DNA of 64,000 nt from the NCBI GenBank assembly GCA_016720465.1, contig JADKKO010000002.1:164001-228000 (forward strand). The letters run 5' to 3'. The translations under genes and the position numbers were made by a program. Shown piece by piece: positions 50,994 to 59,777 of the stretch (position 1 is the stretch's first letter; each line of letters starts with the position of its first letter). The notes below the pieces were generated by a model that worked only from the letters and a program-made list of their open reading frames with translations, did no database searches and was not told where the DNA came from. The DNA is from Holophagaceae bacterium. Lineage in GTDB: Bacteria > Acidobacteriota > Holophagae > Holophagales > Holophagaceae.

Positions 50994-51899
50994 TTACTTG
51001 ATGCTGATATGGCCGTTCGTGGTGTTCAGTTCGATGCGCTGGGTCTTGCCGGGCCGCTTGATGTGGGCGCTGTGCTTTTCCTTCTCGATGATCTGGGCGC
51101 CCGGAATATTGATCTCGAGGGAGCCGTTGGTGTTGTCCAGCAGGATGTCGCCGGTGGCGAGGCCAAGTTCGACATCGATGCCGCCGTTGGTGCTTTCGAG
51201 TTTGATGCCTTCGCCCCAGCCATCCAGGTTCTTGGCGGAGATGCCGCCATTGGTGGTTTCCAGCACGATGCCGCCCTCGACATTGTCGATCACCAGCCGG
51301 CCGTTGGTGGTGCCGCCCTTGATGCGGGCCTTCAGGTTGACGGCCTCGATGCTGCCGTTGGTGCTTTCCGCCTGGACTTCGCCCTTGATGTCGCGGAGCT
51401 TGACATCGCCGTTGGTGGTCTCGCAGCGGGCATAGCCTTCCATGTTGGAGGCCACCACGCTGCCGTTGGTGGTATGGAAGAATCCCAGGACTTTCCGGGG
51501 CACCTTCAGGGTCATCTCGCAGCGGGGCGAGGTGACGAAGCCGAAGGACCAGGAGGGCTGCTGGAAGACAGCTTCGATATCCAGATCCGCGCCGAGGCGT
51601 TTCAACACCAGCTCGACCTTCCGCCGTTCGGAATCCCTGATCAGGGCTGTGAGCGCCACTTCCTCCTTGTCCCAACCCGTGACTTTGATGCCACCGTTCC
51701 GGTTCTTCACCCAGAGCTTGGAACCATACTGGAGCGTTTCATTCCGCTGCTCGGTCCGCGTGGGGCCGCTCAGCGCCCAGGTGGGTGCCGATGGCGGTTC
51801 GGGCGGGGCGGGGGGCGTCGGAGGCGTGGGGGGTTTCTGGGCCTGGAGGACGCCGGCAGCGAGGAGGGCCGCGATGGGAAGCAGGGTTGTTAGTCGCAT
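50994..51899 (-). CDS. DUF4097-type exported repeat protein
   Basis: From the ATG at 51899 the protein has 301 residues. A signal peptide (MRLTTLLPIAALLAAGVLQAQ) is followed by a Pro-rich linker (KPPTPPTPPAPPEPP). The body is a ladder of short beta repeats marked by TNG: TTNGSVVA, TTNGDVKL, STNGSIEA, TTNGRLVI, TTNGGISA, STNGGIDV, NTNGSLEI and TTNGHISI, about 20 residues apart. This is the pattern of DUF4097 proteins, thought to form a beta-solenoid. Some are called putative adhesins, but function is unproven. It lies 33 bases upstream of the M16-like pair on the same strand, so probably one operon. Confidence 0.85.
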   Translation of the reverse strand: MRLTTLLPIAALLAAGVLQAQKPPTPPTPPAPPEPPSAPTWALSGPTRTEQRNETLQYGSKLWVKNRNGGIKVTGWDKEEVALTALIRDSERRKVELVLKRLGADLDIEAVFQQPSWSFGFVTSPRCEMTLKVPRKVLGFFHTTNGSVVASNMEGYARCETTNGDVKLRDIKGEVQAESTNGSIEAVNLKARIKGGTTNGRLVIDNVEGGIVLETTNGGISAKNLDGWGEGIKLESTNGGIDVELGLATGDILLDNTNGSLEINIPGAQIIEKEKHSAHIKRPGKTQRIELNTTNGHISIK

Positions 51900-52020
51900 G
51901 ATTGTTCCATTTGCAAAATGTGCAAGGTGGATTCCTCGTGACCAGTCTACGGGACTCATTCGAGGCGGCTTAGAGGTGGATGTCAGGAGCCGCTAGACTG
52001 GTGGGTGATTGGAGGGACCC

Positions 52021-53193
52021 ATGCCCATCTACATCCTCGCGGCCACTCGTTCCGCTGTGGGCTCCTTTGGGGGCAGTCTCAAACCCTTGAATTCCGTGGA
52101 GATGGGCAGCCTGGCCATCCAGGAGGCCATCCGGCGGGCAGGCGTTGCCGCCGATGAGATCGGTGATGTGGTGCTGGGCAATGTGCTCCAGGCGGGCTCG
52201 GGCCAGAATGTGGCGCGGCTGGCGGCGTTGAAAGCGGGCCTTCCCTTCGGCACGCCGGCCCATACCGCCAACCAGGTCTGCGGCAGCGGCCTCAAGGCCG
52301 TGGCCCTGGCGGCCCAGAGCATCACTGCCGGCGACGCGGACATCGCCATCGGCGGCGGCACCGAAAGCATGAGCAATGCCATGTACTTATTGCCTTCCGC
52401 CCGCTGGGGCGCCCGCATGGGCCATGCCCAGCTCCTGGACAGCATGATCCAGGATGGCCTCTGGTGCGGCCACGGCGACACCCACATGGGGATCACCGCC
52501 GAGGCCGTCGCCTCGAAACATGGCATCACCCGCGAGGCACAGGATGCCTTCTCTCTGCAGAGCCAGCAGAAGGCCGCCGCTGCCCAGGCCTCGGGCAAAT
52601 TCGACCGTGAGATTTTTGCCGTGACCCTCAAGGGCAAGAAGGGGGACACGGTTTTTTCGAAGGATGAGTACATCAAGCTGGATGCCAGCGCCGAGGGGTT
52701 GGGCAAGCTGAAACCCGCCTTCAAGAAAGATGGCACTGTCACCGCGGGCAACGCTTCGGGCATCAACGATGGCGCGGGGGCCTTGGTGCTGGCTTCCGAG
52801 TCCGCAGCGAAAAACCACAAGCCCATCGCCAGAATTCTCGGCTTTGCCCAAGCTGGTGTGGACCCAGCCACCATGGGCCTGGGGCCGGTCCCCGCCATCC
52901 GGAAACTGCTCGCGAAGACCGGTGTGAAACTTGGCGACATCGATGTGTTCGAGTTGAACGAGGCCTTTGCCGCCCAAAGCCTCGGCGTCCTCCAGGAACT
53001 GCCGGAACTGGACCGGTCCAAAGTCAACCTGCGCGGCGGCGCCATCGCCATCGGCCATCCCATCGGCGCCAGCGGAACGCGCATCCTGGTGACGTTGCTG
53101 CATATCCTGCAGGACGAAAACAAGCAGCTCGGCCTCGCGGCGCTCTGCGTGGGCGGCGGCCAAGGCGTGGCCATGCTGGTGGAGCGGCTCTAA
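52021..53193 (+). CDS. acetyl-CoA acetyltransferase (thiolase)
   Basis: A 390-residue thiolase. The ATG at 52021 has GGAGG five bases upstream. The nucleophile Cys lies in NQVCGSGLKAV near residue 86, and the other active-site segments are NEAFAAQ, GGAIAIGHPIGASGTR (His) and CVGGGQG (second Cys). It condenses or cleaves acetyl-CoA/acetoacetyl-CoA. Biosynthetic versus degradative role is not decided; the gene stands apart from other fatty-acid genes. ftsE follows after six bases. Confidence 0.95.
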   Translation: MPIYILAATRSAVGSFGGSLKPLNSVEMGSLAIQEAIRRAGVAADEIGDVVLGNVLQAGSGQNVARLAALKAGLPFGTPAHTANQVCGSGLKAVALAAQSITAGDADIAIGGGTESMSNAMYLLPSARWGARMGHAQLLDSMIQDGLWCGHGDTHMGITAEAVASKHGITREAQDAFSLQSQQKAAAAQASGKFDREIFAVTLKGKKGDTVFSKDEYIKLDASAEGLGKLKPAFKKDGTVTAGNASGINDGAGALVLASESAAKNHKPIARILGFAQAGVDPATMGLGPVPAIRKLLAKTGVKLGDIDVFELNEAFAAQSLGVLQELPELDRSKVNLRGGAIAIGHPIGASGTRILVTLLHILQDENKQLGLAALCVGGGQGVAMLVERL

Positions 53194-53199
53194 AACCCA

Positions 53200-53886
53200 A
53201 TGATTACACTCACCCACGTCACCAAGCAGTACGACCGCATCCACACCGCCCTGTCGGATGTGAGCTTCGCCCTCGAGCCGGGTGAGTTTATTTTTCTCAC
53301 GGGCCCTTCGGGAGCCGGGAAATCCACGCTGCTGAAGCTGATCTTCCGGGAGCAGGTGCCCAGCACGGGCGAGATCGTGGTGGCGGGGCACCGGCTGGCG
53401 TCCATGCCCGCCAAGGAAATCCCCTACCTCCGGCGCAAGCTGGGTGTGGTTTTCCAGGACTTCAAGCTGATCCGCTCCATGACGATTTTCGAGAATGTGT
53501 CCTTCGTCTTGCGCATCCTGGGCGTGCCGTTCGCGGAACAGAAACAGCGCACCTTCCGCGCGCTCAAGCTGGTGGGCCTCCAGCACAAATTGAGCAGCTA
53601 CCCCTTGCAGCTATCCGGCGGCGAACAGCAGCGCGTGGCCATCGCCCGGGCTCTGGTGAACGACCCGCTGGTGCTGCTGGCCGATGAGCCCACGGGTAAC
53701 CTCGATCCCGACCTCGCCGCGGAGATCATGGCGCTCTTCGAGCGCATCAATGTCCAGGGGACGACGGTCCTGGTCGCCACCCACGACCGCAGCCTCATCC
53801 AGAAAATGCGCAAGCGGGTGCTGGGGCTCGACCACGGCCGGTTGGCCTTCGACCAGCCGGCGCCCGCAAGCACGGTGGTGGTCTAG
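53200..53886 (+). CDS. ftsE: cell-division ABC ATPase FtsE
   Basis: A 228-residue ABC ATPase of the FtsE/LolD/MacB group, closest to FtsE by TALSDVSFALEPGEFIFLTGPSGAGKSTLLKLI and LGVVFQDFKLI. Walker A is GPSGAGKS, the signature QLSGGEQQRVAIARAL and Walker B LLADEPTGNLDP. FtsE partners with the membrane protein FtsX to control peptidoglycan hydrolases at the septum. No ftsX follows; the next gene is convergent. FtsX must therefore be elsewhere, or this ATPase serves another permease. Confidence 0.85.
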   Translation: MITLTHVTKQYDRIHTALSDVSFALEPGEFIFLTGPSGAGKSTLLKLIFREQVPSTGEIVVAGHRLASMPAKEIPYLRRKLGVVFQDFKLIRSMTIFENVSFVLRILGVPFAEQKQRTFRALKLVGLQHKLSSYPLQLSGGEQQRVAIARALVNDPLVLLADEPTGNLDPDLAAEIMALFERINVQGTTVLVATHDRSLIQKMRKRVLGLDHGRLAFDQPAPASTVVV

Positions 53887-53896
53887 GGCCGGTCTA

Positions 53897-53928
53897 GGGC
53901 CGGTTCAGGACTGGGCTGAAACCGGCCC
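53897..53928. terminator. hairpin between ftsE and the convergent lipase gene
   Basis: GGGCCGGTTCAG (53897-53908) pairs with CTGAAACCGGCCC (53916-53928) with one bulged A. It follows a tandem 11-mer, GGTCTAGGGCC. A short T-containing tail follows on the plus strand. Confidence 0.5.
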
Positions 53929-53941
53929 CGGGCCTATTTGT

Positions 53942-55233
53942 TCAAGGCAATTCCGGTTCGGAGAGGATCACGCTGCGTTCCCGCCCGTCCGGCCAGGTCA
54001 GCGTGAGGGCATGGTTCAGGATGACGGGTTCGTTGCGGCCAGAGGCTGGCGGAGCGATCCGCTGGATTTCGCTGCGGAGGCCCAGGTCCTGGGCGATTTC
54101 GGGCCGGAGGGGAAGGATCCCTTTGAGCATTGCCCGCGCTTCCGCCGCGCTGACCGTGCGCCGGTCTCCGGGGAATTGGGCCATGAAGAAATAGGAATCC
54201 TCCGTTGGAGCCATGAAGGAGATTTGCCAGGTCCGGGCGGCGGGGGGGGAGGGGATCGGCCCGGCCCAAGGGGGCGCCGAGGTCTGCAGGATGAAATGCG
54301 CCAGGGGCTGGCCAGGGTCCACGGGCACCGTGAAGCTGGCCAGGCCGGATTCGGTGCGCCCGCCCCGGTAGATGCGATCCAGGGGCTGGTCGGATTCCGG
54401 GGGGGGAACGGCGGCGGACTCGTCCTCGGTGAATCGGACAGGGGCCTGCATGGTGAGGCCGTAGGCCGGGATCTGGGCCTGCAGGTAGCTCCAGGCATTG
54501 GCGCCCAGAGGCAGCTGGCCGTGGTTCCAGGAGCGGTCGAAAAGCCGTTTCCGCTCGTTTGGGTTGTGGGAGGACGCGAGGCCCACCACGCCATCCGATG
54601 TGCCGCTGATGGCCAAGCCGCCCCAATAGTATTTCGAAAAGAAGGGTCCGGCCTTGGTGCCTCCGGCCGTGGCCATGGGGATGTTCCGGGCCTCGGGGCG
54701 GCCGTCCGTCTGGCTGCGGTACCAGGTCATGTAGCCCGTCTGCAGCACCCGGTTGCCCTCGTTCTTCTGGCCGATGAGGCCCGCCAGCCAACCCGCCCAG
54801 GAACTCCAGGCCAGATCAGCCAGGGGCGTGCCATGGTGGGGGGTGCCCAGCGTGATGATTTGGGAGATGTGCGGCGCCATCTGGTTGTAGACCGCGCAGG
54901 TCTGCGCGTCCACGCCCCCTTTGCTGTGCGCCACCACCGTCACGGTGGAGGTTCCGAAATGGGCCATGATCTGCCCGATCTCCTGGGCCAGCAGGGTCCC
55001 GTTGTCCCACATGCTCCGATCGGGATGCAGATCCACGAAGGCCGTGCGGTAGCCCGCCTGGCTGGCGCGTTTGGGCATGTCGTTGCCCGAAGTCCAGGTC
55101 CGGCGCTCCAACCGTGGACATACACGAGCACCTGGGGTTTTACGGGAGAGGCCGGCGCAGGGCCGTAGGTGATGGTGCCCGGCTGGCCGGCGGCCAGACT
55201 CAGGGCGAAACCAAAGCAGAGCAGAGCCTTCAT
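53942..55233 (-). pseudogene. frameshifted secreted lipase/esterase
   Basis: The reading frame is split. The 5' part (from ATG 55233, GGAGG upstream) encodes a signal peptide (MKALLCFGFALSLAAGQ) and QVLVYVHGW, a lipase oxyanion region. At about 55111-55113 the frame changes, and the rest continues as TWTSGNDMPKRASQAGYRTAFVDLHPDRS, the nucleophile elbow VVAHSKGGVDAQ and ITLGTPHHGTPLADLA. Adding one base in the CACGGTTGGAG stretch would restore one protein of about 430 residues. The two parts fit together as one alpha/beta-hydrolase lipase of the AHSKGG type. Either the gene is truly broken or the base is a sequencing error. The C-terminal 170 residues are unassigned. Confidence 0.8.
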
Positions 55234-55479
55234 GGTGCCTCCATTAAAGGTTTGGGATCGGGTTGTCAGGAAATGGATCGGGATCTGCTACCACGGATAG
55301 CACCCGGAATTCACGGCCACAAGGAATATCCACGATCTTCACAACTTTTCACAATCGAGCGGAGCGAATCCATCGATTGATCCTCATCCGGGTGGCGCAT
55401 CGGAGGCCGCCGTGCGGTTTCGCCCCGCCACCCGCTGCGCGGATGCGGCCCTATTCTCCCTTCGCCATGCTACGGTCGA

Positions 55480-56070
55480 ATGGTGGCTCAACCGCTGTTC
55501 GACGCTCGCTTCCTGATTTCCGCTTCCGACATGAAGCAGCTCGGCGTCTGCCACGCGGAGGTGGCGTTCATCGGGCGTTCCAATGTGGGGAAGTCCTCGC
55601 TCCTGAACGCGCTCACGAACCACAAGCAACTGGCGCGGGTGTCCAAGACGCCGGGCCGCACGCGGCTCATCAATGTCTTCCTGACGGGGAAGGACCGGTG
55701 GATCGTGGACCTGCCGGGCTATGGGTTTGCCACCGGGCCCGCCAAGGAACGGGCGGGGTGGGAGCAGATGATCAGCGGTTATTTGACAGGTCGTAAAACG
55801 CTGCGGATGGTCTTCATCCTGGTGGATGCGGAAGTCGGCCCCACCAAACTGGATCTCCAGACGCTCGATTGGCTGAGGTCCATGGAATTGCCCTACCGCA
55901 TCGTGGCGACCAAGGCAGACCAAGTGAAACCGAGCAAGGCCCTGAAACAGCGCAAGGACGTGGCAGCGGTGCTGGGCCTCCTGCCCGGCGACTTGGCCTG
56001 GGTGAGCTCTGCTAAGGGGACTGGAGTTCCGGAACTCCGCTTCGAAGTCGCGGATTTGCTGGATCTCTGA
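55480..56070 (+). CDS. engB: ribosome biogenesis GTPase EngB (YihA/YsxC)
   Basis: A 196-residue GTPase of 50S assembly. Motifs are FIGRSNVGKSSLLNAL (G1), SKTPGRTRLINVF (G2), DLPGYGFA (G3), ATKADQVKPS (G4) and WVSSAKGTGVPELR (G5). Length is typical. The ATG at 55480 has only a weak ribosome site. Along with Der in this window, two ribosome-assembly GTPases are encoded, though not together. Confidence 0.96.
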   Translation: MVAQPLFDARFLISASDMKQLGVCHAEVAFIGRSNVGKSSLLNALTNHKQLARVSKTPGRTRLINVFLTGKDRWIVDLPGYGFATGPAKERAGWEQMISGYLTGRKTLRMVFILVDAEVGPTKLDLQTLDWLRSMELPYRIVATKADQVKPSKALKQRKDVAAVLGLLPGDLAWVSSAKGTGVPELRFEVADLLDL

Positions 56071-56278
56071 CGGCGGCGGCGTTTAGTTCCAGATCCACGG
56101 ACTTGGGGCTGGATCCGGCATTGTGATGGACTGCGCTTTTCCCCGGAGGGCATGAAATAATTCTTGGGATCGGCCATGCTGAAGTAGTCATGTGCCCACC
56201 CCGCCCGAGAGTCCCTCCGGCGGTTTCCGCCTCTCCTGCCGGTCTCTCCGCCGGTGGTTATTTGAAAAGGGAGTCCTC

Positions 56279-57385
56279 GTGTCCCTCTCCGTGCTGTCCC
56301 ATATCGATGTCCATCCGGCCGAGCACCGCGTCTCCGACGCCGAGCGCAAGGCCCGCATGGCCAATCCGGGTTTCGGGAAAGTGTTTTCCGAACACATGGT
56401 GACGGTCCGCTATGCGGAAAAAGATGGTTGGCAGCGCGGCCTGCTGCAGCCCTATGGGCCGCTGATGATGGATCCGGCCTCCTCCGTGCTGCACTACGGG
56501 CAGGCCATCTTCGAGGGCTTCAAGGCCTATAGCCAGCCGGATGGTGGCGTGAAGACCTTCCGGCCTTTCGCCAATGCCCAACGGTTCAACCGCAGCGCCG
56601 AAAGGCTGGCCATGCCGCAGCTGCCCGAAGAGGTCTTTGTGGAGGCAGCGGATGCGCTCATCCGCGAAGACAAGGCCTGGGTGCCCACCGCCGTCGGAGA
56701 AAGCCTCTATCTGAGGCCCCTGATGATCGCGACGGATGCCGCGCTGGGGGTGCGGCCCTCCCATGAATATCTCTTCATCCTCTTCGCTTCTCCCGCAGGC
56801 GCCTACTTTGCCGGCGGGGTGAAGCCCGTCACGGTCTGGATCAGCGAAGACTTCGTGCGGGCCGCGCCTGGCGGGACGGGGTTCGCGAAATGCGCGGGCA
56901 ACTATGCCGCGAGCCTGGTGGCCCAGAAACAGGCCCGGAGCGAAGGCTGCGACCAGGTGGTGTGGCTCGATGCGGTGCACCGCTCGAATGTCGAGGAGAT
57001 GGGCGGTATGAACATCTTCTTCGTCTACAACGAGGGCGGCCGCTCCGTGGTCGTGACCCCCGAGCTCACGGGCACGCTGCTGCCGGGCATTACCCGCCGC
57101 AGCATTCTTGAGTTGGCTTCGGAGCTGGGATTTGGCGCCGAAGAGCGCAAGATCACGGTGGATGAATGGGACGCCGCCCTTAGGGAGGGCCGCATGACCG
57201 AGGCTTTCGCCTGTGGCACGGCTGCGGTCATCACCCCCATCGGCCGGGTCAAATCCCGGCGCGGCGACTGGCAGGTGAACGGGGGTGAAACCGGACCTGT
57301 GGCAGCGCAATTGAGGGACATGCTGCTCAATATCCAGCACGGCCTAGTGCCGGATACCCACGGCTGGATGCACGAAGTCTGCTGA
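56279..57385 (+). CDS. ilvE: branched-chain amino acid aminotransferase
   Basis: A 368-residue fold-type IV PLP aminotransferase, the last step of Val, Leu and Ile synthesis. The GTG at 56279 follows AAGGGAG by five bases; a frame opening at 56192 would add 29 atypical residues. Motifs are VLHYGQAIFEGFKAY, KTFRPFANAQRFNRSAERL, YLRPLMIA, the PLP Lys region GGTGFAKCAGNYAAS, DAVHRSNVEEMGGMNIFFV and ACGTAAVITPIGRV. This is the longer IlvE type (II), which is about 360 residues. The next gene begins four bases later. Confidence 0.96.
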   Translation: MSLSVLSHIDVHPAEHRVSDAERKARMANPGFGKVFSEHMVTVRYAEKDGWQRGLLQPYGPLMMDPASSVLHYGQAIFEGFKAYSQPDGGVKTFRPFANAQRFNRSAERLAMPQLPEEVFVEAADALIREDKAWVPTAVGESLYLRPLMIATDAALGVRPSHEYLFILFASPAGAYFAGGVKPVTVWISEDFVRAAPGGTGFAKCAGNYAASLVAQKQARSEGCDQVVWLDAVHRSNVEEMGGMNIFFVYNEGGRSVVVTPELTGTLLPGITRRSILELASELGFGAEERKITVDEWDAALREGRMTEAFACGTAAVITPIGRVKSRRGDWQVNGGETGPVAAQLRDMLLNIQHGLVPDTHGWMHEVC

Positions 57386-57389
57386 TTCT

Positions 57390-58133
57390 ATGATTTCCCT
57401 GGAGCACCTGCCAGGCTACTCCCGATGGGGCGGTGGCCTGGATGCTCTGGTGGCGAGGCCTGAGCCGATCTGGGTCTTTGGCGGCTTGGGCAGCGGCGTG
57501 AGCACCATGGCGCGGATCCTGGCGGACCGCCGGCAGGTGGCGTGTTTCGATGATGCGGAGCGCGCGGATGCCTCCGATCTGTCCCGCTGGCTGCGGGAGA
57601 ATCCACAGGGGGTCCTGGCCTCTCATCTATCGCCGGAGTCGGAGCTCGTCGCGGCCTACGGAAGCCAGTGCCTGGTGCTGCGCCTGGAGAGCCTCGAGGA
57701 GGATCCACTTGCCATTGGAGGTTGTCTGGCGGGACTCGCCGAGGAGGAAGGGATCGCCGCGTCCATCCATCCGGTGTCGCGGGCCCTGGGCGCCTTGCCC
57801 TGCCCGGGGAATCTCCGGGGGCTCCGGAACCGCCTGGTGCGCTGGAAACTGCTCGGCCAATTGCCGGAGACGCTGGAAGATCCGGCCCCGGCTGATCTGG
57901 GGAACCCCGAGGCCGAAGATCTGGCCACCCACCTCCATGAACTTGAAAGGATGCTGCTGCACCGCGCTTTGCGCCGGAGTTTTGGGAATCGGGTAGAAGC
58001 TGCCCGTAGGCTCGGCGTGAGCCGCCGCCAGCTCTACCTCCTCATCGGCCGCCATGGTGATCCCTTGCGTGGGGAAATTCCGACCCAACCCGGACCCAAA
58101 CGGTTTCTCAAGCGGCGGGTAAAAACTTCCTAA
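57390..58133 (+). CDS. short NtrC-like regulator with Fis-type HTH
   Basis: A 247-residue protein related to sigma-54 activators but much shorter. Near residue 32 is a P-loop-like GGLGSGVSTMAR. PCPGNLRGLRNRLVRWKLL near residue 133 parallels the sensor-2 segment PGNVRELRN. The C-terminus (about 185-225, ERMLLHRALRRSFGNRVEAARRLGVSRRQLYLLIGRHG) is a Fis-type helix-turn-helix. There is no GAFTGA loop and no clear Walker B, so it should not activate sigma-54. It could bind DNA as a repressor or antagonist. Being four bases after ilvE, it is probably cotranscribed with it. Confidence 0.7.
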   Translation: MISLEHLPGYSRWGGGLDALVARPEPIWVFGGLGSGVSTMARILADRRQVACFDDAERADASDLSRWLRENPQGVLASHLSPESELVAAYGSQCLVLRLESLEEDPLAIGGCLAGLAEEEGIAASIHPVSRALGALPCPGNLRGLRNRLVRWKLLGQLPETLEDPAPADLGNPEAEDLATHLHELERMLLHRALRRSFGNRVEAARRLGVSRRQLYLLIGRHGDPLRGEIPTQPGPKRFLKRRVKTS

Positions 58134-58200
58134 AGGCAAGCGATTCCGGAACAATGGAGTTAGGGACCCGTTGATCCGTTCAGAAAGGGCAATCGAAGCC

Positions 58201-59772
58201 ATGGCGAGTTCGTTGCGCGTGTTGGTGGTGGACGAGGAACCGGGCATCCGGGACGGCATGGCATTCAGCCTGAAACGCGCTGGATTCGTGGTGGAGCAGG
58301 CCCGCAATGGTGAAGAGGCCTTGCACGCGGCGCGTCCGGGAGCTTTCGATGCGGTGGTGTCCGGCGTCAAATGGAACCTGCCCCTGAAGCCGGGCCGGGA
58401 AGTGGTTTCCGAAAGCCTCCAGCTCACCAGCCGGCTGAGTTCGGTCATCACGGGCCTGCCCATCCTCCACGTGCTGACGCCCCCCGCGGTGGGCCATCCG
58501 GTCGAACATCCCCACCTCGGGCAGGTGTTCGCCTCCATCGTCAAACCCTTCAGCCCGGAAAGCCTGGTGGCTGCGCTCTGGCGGGCCATCCGGGGAGACG
58601 ACCATCTCAAGGCCGAAGCCTGGGGCGATGGGTTGGTGATGCTGACCCAGGACAAGGTCTACGCAGAGAACCTTTTCAGGGCGCGGCGGGCCGCCGACAG
58701 CCGGGCCAATGTGGTCATCGAGGCCGAGCAGGGCTCGGATGCGGAGCGGCTGGCGAGGCTCATCCATCTGGCCGGGAACCGGAAGGCCGGCCCCTGGGTG
58801 GCCATCCGGTGCGGAGTGGGATCCGGTTCCGACGGCTTCCCGGACATCGACGATCCCGAGGATGCGGCCGGCCCGCACTCCCGCAGCGCCGCCGGCGCTT
58901 CCGCCAACCAGGACGCAGCATCCCTGCTCAGCCGCGCCGATGGCGGAACATTGCTCCTGGACGAAGTGGGCGCTTTGAACAGCGCGCAACAGGAATGGCT
59001 GCTGCGCAGGCTGCGGGACCGTCCGGAGCGCGGAGCCGGCCGCACGCCCGCGCGGGATATCCGCGTCATCGCGCTGACCACCCGGGATCTGACGGCCGAA
59101 GTCAGGGCGGGCCGTTTCAAGGAAGAACTCCGATATTTCCTGGATGTGGTGCCCGTGCGGATCCCGCCCCTCCGCGAGCGGGTGCAGGACGTGCCCATGC
59201 TGGCCGCCCATGTGGCCGAGCATTTTTCCCGGACCAATGCGCGCCCGGCTCTCCGCTTCGCCCCGAGTTTCCACCTGGCGCTGGTCCGGCATGGGTGGCC
59301 GGGCAACGCGCGTGAATTGGAAAGCGCGGTGATGCGGGCCGCCGCGTTGACGAAAGCCTCCTACCTCGCCAAGGACGATCTTGCCTGGCTGCTGCCGGCC
59401 AACGTGCTGGCCGGCATTCCGCTCGACCCTCCGGAACGGCCGTTCAGACCGATGCTTGAACCGCAGTCCGCCCAAACATCCCTGCGGCGCGGAGAACCGC
59501 CGGAGTCAAAACGCGAGGTCGTGTTCGGGGACCCCAGGACGCCGATCTCCAATGCTCCGTTGGATACACCGGTGGCGCTTCCGCTGGGCCTGCCCCTTCC
59601 CGATCTGGAACGGTTCTGGCTTCTCTCGACCCTGGCGGCCGTGGAGGGGAACCGCACCAGGTGCGCGCAAATCCTAGGCGTGGCGCTGCGCACCGTCCGC
59701 AACAAGCTCAATGAATACCGGGCCCAGGGATTCAGCATCCCGCCGGCGGGACGGGACAAAGACGAGGAATGA
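58201..59772 (+). CDS. degenerate NtrC-type response regulator
   Basis: About 523 residues (an in-frame TTG at 58171 would add ten). The N-terminus is a receiver-like domain (LRVLVVDEEPGIRDGMAFSLKRAG), but the phosphoacceptor region reads FDAVVSGVKWNL, with Gly where Asp is expected. The AAA+ domain has lost Walker A (EAEQGSDAERLARLIH in place of GESGTGKE-type) and the GAFTGA loop. Walker B survives (GGTLLLDEVGALNSAQQEWLLRRL), as do RFKEELRYFLDVVPVRIPPLRER and HGWPGNARELESAVMRAA. A Fis-type HTH ends it (EGNRTRCAQILGVALRTVRNKLNEY). It should bind DNA without ATP-driven sigma-54 activation. Confidence 0.85.
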   Translation: MASSLRVLVVDEEPGIRDGMAFSLKRAGFVVEQARNGEEALHAARPGAFDAVVSGVKWNLPLKPGREVVSESLQLTSRLSSVITGLPILHVLTPPAVGHPVEHPHLGQVFASIVKPFSPESLVAALWRAIRGDDHLKAEAWGDGLVMLTQDKVYAENLFRARRAADSRANVVIEAEQGSDAERLARLIHLAGNRKAGPWVAIRCGVGSGSDGFPDIDDPEDAAGPHSRSAAGASANQDAASLLSRADGGTLLLDEVGALNSAQQEWLLRRLRDRPERGAGRTPARDIRVIALTTRDLTAEVRAGRFKEELRYFLDVVPVRIPPLRERVQDVPMLAAHVAEHFSRTNARPALRFAPSFHLALVRHGWPGNARELESAVMRAAALTKASYLAKDDLAWLLPANVLAGIPLDPPERPFRPMLEPQSAQTSLRRGEPPESKREVVFGDPRTPISNAPLDTPVALPLGLPLPDLERFWLLSTLAAVEGNRTRCAQILGVALRTVRNKLNEYRAQGFSIPPAGRDKDEE

Positions 59773-59777
59773 AGCGC

